The position numbers were made by a program, and so were the translations under genes. Shown here piece after piece: positions 62,611 through 64,000 of a stretch of DNA of 64,000 nucleotides (its first letter is position 1; each line of letters starts with the position of its first letter). A model generated the notes under the pieces. It was not told the origin of the DNA and made no database searches. It worked only from the letters and a program-made list of their open reading frames with translations. This DNA is from Candidatus Saccharimonadota bacterium (GTDB taxonomy: Bacteria > Patescibacteriota > Saccharimonadia > Saccharimonadales > Saccharimonadaceae). Where the stretch lies: assembly GCA_017506895.1 (NCBI GenBank), contig JAFWBV010000001.1, forward strand, positions 61,717 to 125,716, written 5' to 3'.

Positions 62611-64000
62611 TTATCTCTCTATAACGCACCTGACAGAACCACCTTTAAGTCTATCATTAGTCCCTGAACCCGAATAAAGTGTATCACCACCAATAGAAAT
62701 ATGGTAGTACTCAGAAATATCAGACTGTTTCCGAGCAGATGTTGCAGTAGTAATACTTGCCAAACTTCCACGATGAAGTATTGCGCCATTCTCAATAGTC
62801 CCAGAATACACAAAATTATAAGGAAAACTCCTAAACGTTTCAGAAGCAGTAAGTCCACGCACGCTCCTGACAGCCCCATCATAAGTCCCCTGAGCACCAC
62901 CTGCATACCCATTAACTAATACGCCCCCCAAAACATAAGAAGAAGTATTCTTTGGAGTAATCGTATAAAGCGTTTGTTCATGTCGGTAAACCGGAACCGA
63001 AGCACCTGCATTCATAGGCCCCCCAAATGGTAAACGCCAGCCGTTCGGACAAATAGAAGTCCCATCAAAATGTGCATCTATAGATCTTAATGAGGGGTCA
63101 GCAAGTGCAGCATGCCATGTGTAATAATTACCGTACGAATATGTATTCCCAGTTCCATCAGCGTCTTCGTCACGGTTAGCTGTATTCTGATTATTGTAAC
63201 GCGGCATACGAACATAAGGTGGAGTATCATAGATATTATTACTAAGAAATATTTTACCCTGAGAATTAACTAATGAATATAAACTATTGTCTACTGCACC
63301 ATAACCAGGTGATTGCACAAACGCCCCCGCATTTTCTGGCGAAGCTAATCCTGCAAAATATCCAACACTACCAGTAGTCCAATATCCTTGCGCCAAAGAG
63401 CCGTCCATATTTCCTATAGCCGTATTATCTAATCTCAAATTCTCCAGCATCCAACATGCACCAGCATCTTCTGATGTTTCCGATATTTTAGCAATCGCAT
63501 AAGTTTGACCATCTCTTTCATCCGTCAACGCTGTAATGTAATAGTTAAGATCGGGTCTTGAAGAATAATCAATATTTGGATCTATAGACGGCAAAGCCGA
63601 ACATATACCTGCCCCATCAGACTGCATTGTCCCAGCCGACGGAATCCAGATAGCATATAATGACAAACCTTCCGTATCAATTTCAGGTGTAACTGTAATA
63701 GTCTGATTTGGACCATAATACTCGGCTGAAGGATCATCGTAGTCATAAGACGTACTCCAACCAGCAAATCCATGACCTTCATGGCTAAAATTAGATGCTC
63801 TTAATGTTACCGTACTTCCACCCTGCAAAGGATTACCTTCGTCATCTTCGTACTGTTTTGCCATCGTCCCTTCATAATTATCCAAAGCATTCATGTTATA
63901 GCAAATCGCACCTGGCTCACATGGCACAGGCCCTAGTTCCGGTTGTGGGTTTGCCACAGCAATAAAATTAATCACATTTCTGTATTCACCAGACGGTTGC
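62611..64000 (-). CDS. FISUMP-domain surface protein, truncated at the window edge
   Basis: At least 460 residues; the frame stays open past the ATG/GTG at 63975 to the window end, so the true N terminus is missing. An InlB-type repeat (about residues 30-110 of the visible part, ending in YAIW) is followed by a FISUMP domain with ACWMLENLRLDN, CPNGWRLPFGG and a terminal VRCVIE. It is a paralogue of the domain in the 18195 gene. Function unknown; presumably extracellular. Confidence 0.82.
   Translation of the reverse strand, partial: QPSGEYRNVINFIAVANPQPELGPVPCEPGAICYNMNALDNYEGTMAKQYEDDEGNPLQGGSTVTLRASNFSHEGHGFAGWSTSYDYDDPSAEYYGPNQTITVTPEIDTEGLSLYAIWIPSAGTMQSDGAGICSALPSIDPNIDYSSRPDLNYYITALTDERDGQTYAIAKISETSEDAGACWMLENLRLDNTAIGNMDGSLAQGYWTTGSVGYFAGLASPENAGAFVQSPGYGAVDNSLYSLVNSQGKIFLSNNIYDTPPYVRMPRYNNQNTANRDEDADGTGNTYSYGNYYTWHAALADPSLRSIDAHFDGTSICPNGWRLPFGGPMNAGASVPVYRHEQTLYTITPKNTSSYVLGGVLVNGYAGGAQGTYDGAVRSVRGLTASETFRSFPYNFVYSGTIENGAILHRGSLASITTATSARKQSDISEYYHISIGGDTLYSGSGTNDRLKGGSVRCVIER

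Overview
The window looks like a chromosomal segment of a Patescibacterium, most likely a Candidatus Saccharibacteria (TM7) relative. This is inferred from gene content and from my reading of the proteins, not from a database search. The DNA is low in G+C, uses TGA as a stop (standard code), is gene-dense and runs mostly on the minus strand. It combines a small-genome housekeeping set with large secreted proteins built from InlB-type repeats, Big_2 domains and FISUMP-type domains, and with two sortases.

Layout. 1-8.9 kb: membrane protein, signal peptidase I, RmuC and a giant secreted protein (about 2020 residues) that ends in a tyrosine-phosphatase-like domain. 9-14.4 kb: tRNA-Thr, rubrerythrin, SDR oxidoreductase, cation-efflux protein, accessory genes, tRNA-Thr and tRNA-Tyr; the tRNA-Tyr is followed by a tandem array of copies of its own 3' end. 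14.4-17.9 kb: TPR protein, DNA polymerase III delta' subunit, RluA-type pseudouridine synthase, TrpRS. 17.9-20.5 kb: tRNA-Ala with a degenerate copy of its tail, a FISUMP surface protein whose promoter spacer contains an 8-bp G tract, and a sortase. 20.6-24.4 kb: an HD hydrolase and a thyA-folA-glyA thymidylate/one-carbon operon. 24.5-38.2 kb: one long minus-strand transcription/translation cluster, rpoB-rpoC-secY-sortase-infA-rpmJ-rpsM-rpsK-rpsD-rpoA-rplQ-rplM-rpsI; the sortase sits where adk and map usually lie. 38.2-42.5 kb: a putative small RNA divergent from rpoB, a KH protein, rpsP, a 43-residue small ORF with a coiled-coil-like partner, rnc-NUDIX-nusB-rpmF, a glutaredoxin-like protein and an RNA methylase. 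43-54.5 kb: LeuRS, a glycosyltransferase, a division/cell-wall module (FtsE, FtsX, CHAP hydrolase, S41 protease), PheRS. 54.5-64 kb: aquaporin-like channel, MetRS, two surface membrane proteins, L-lactate dehydrogenase, exonuclease I and an edge-truncated FISUMP protein.

Two expression styles stand out. At least fourteen genes have an (often extended) -10 box ending exactly 6-7 bases before the start codon, which predicts leaderless mRNAs. A second group (accessory genes, surface proteins, sortase, rpoB) has a -35/-10 pair with 16-17 bp spacing and a leader, usually with a strong Shine-Dalgarno. RpoC has lost both cysteine clusters that normally bind zinc; L36 has also lost its zinc ligands, and S4 and L32 lack cysteines.

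The most novel-looking items are the tRNA-tail hairpin repeats, the putative phase-variable surface-protein promoter, the secreted phosphatase giant, the small RNA next to rpoB and the cysteine-less RNA polymerase.
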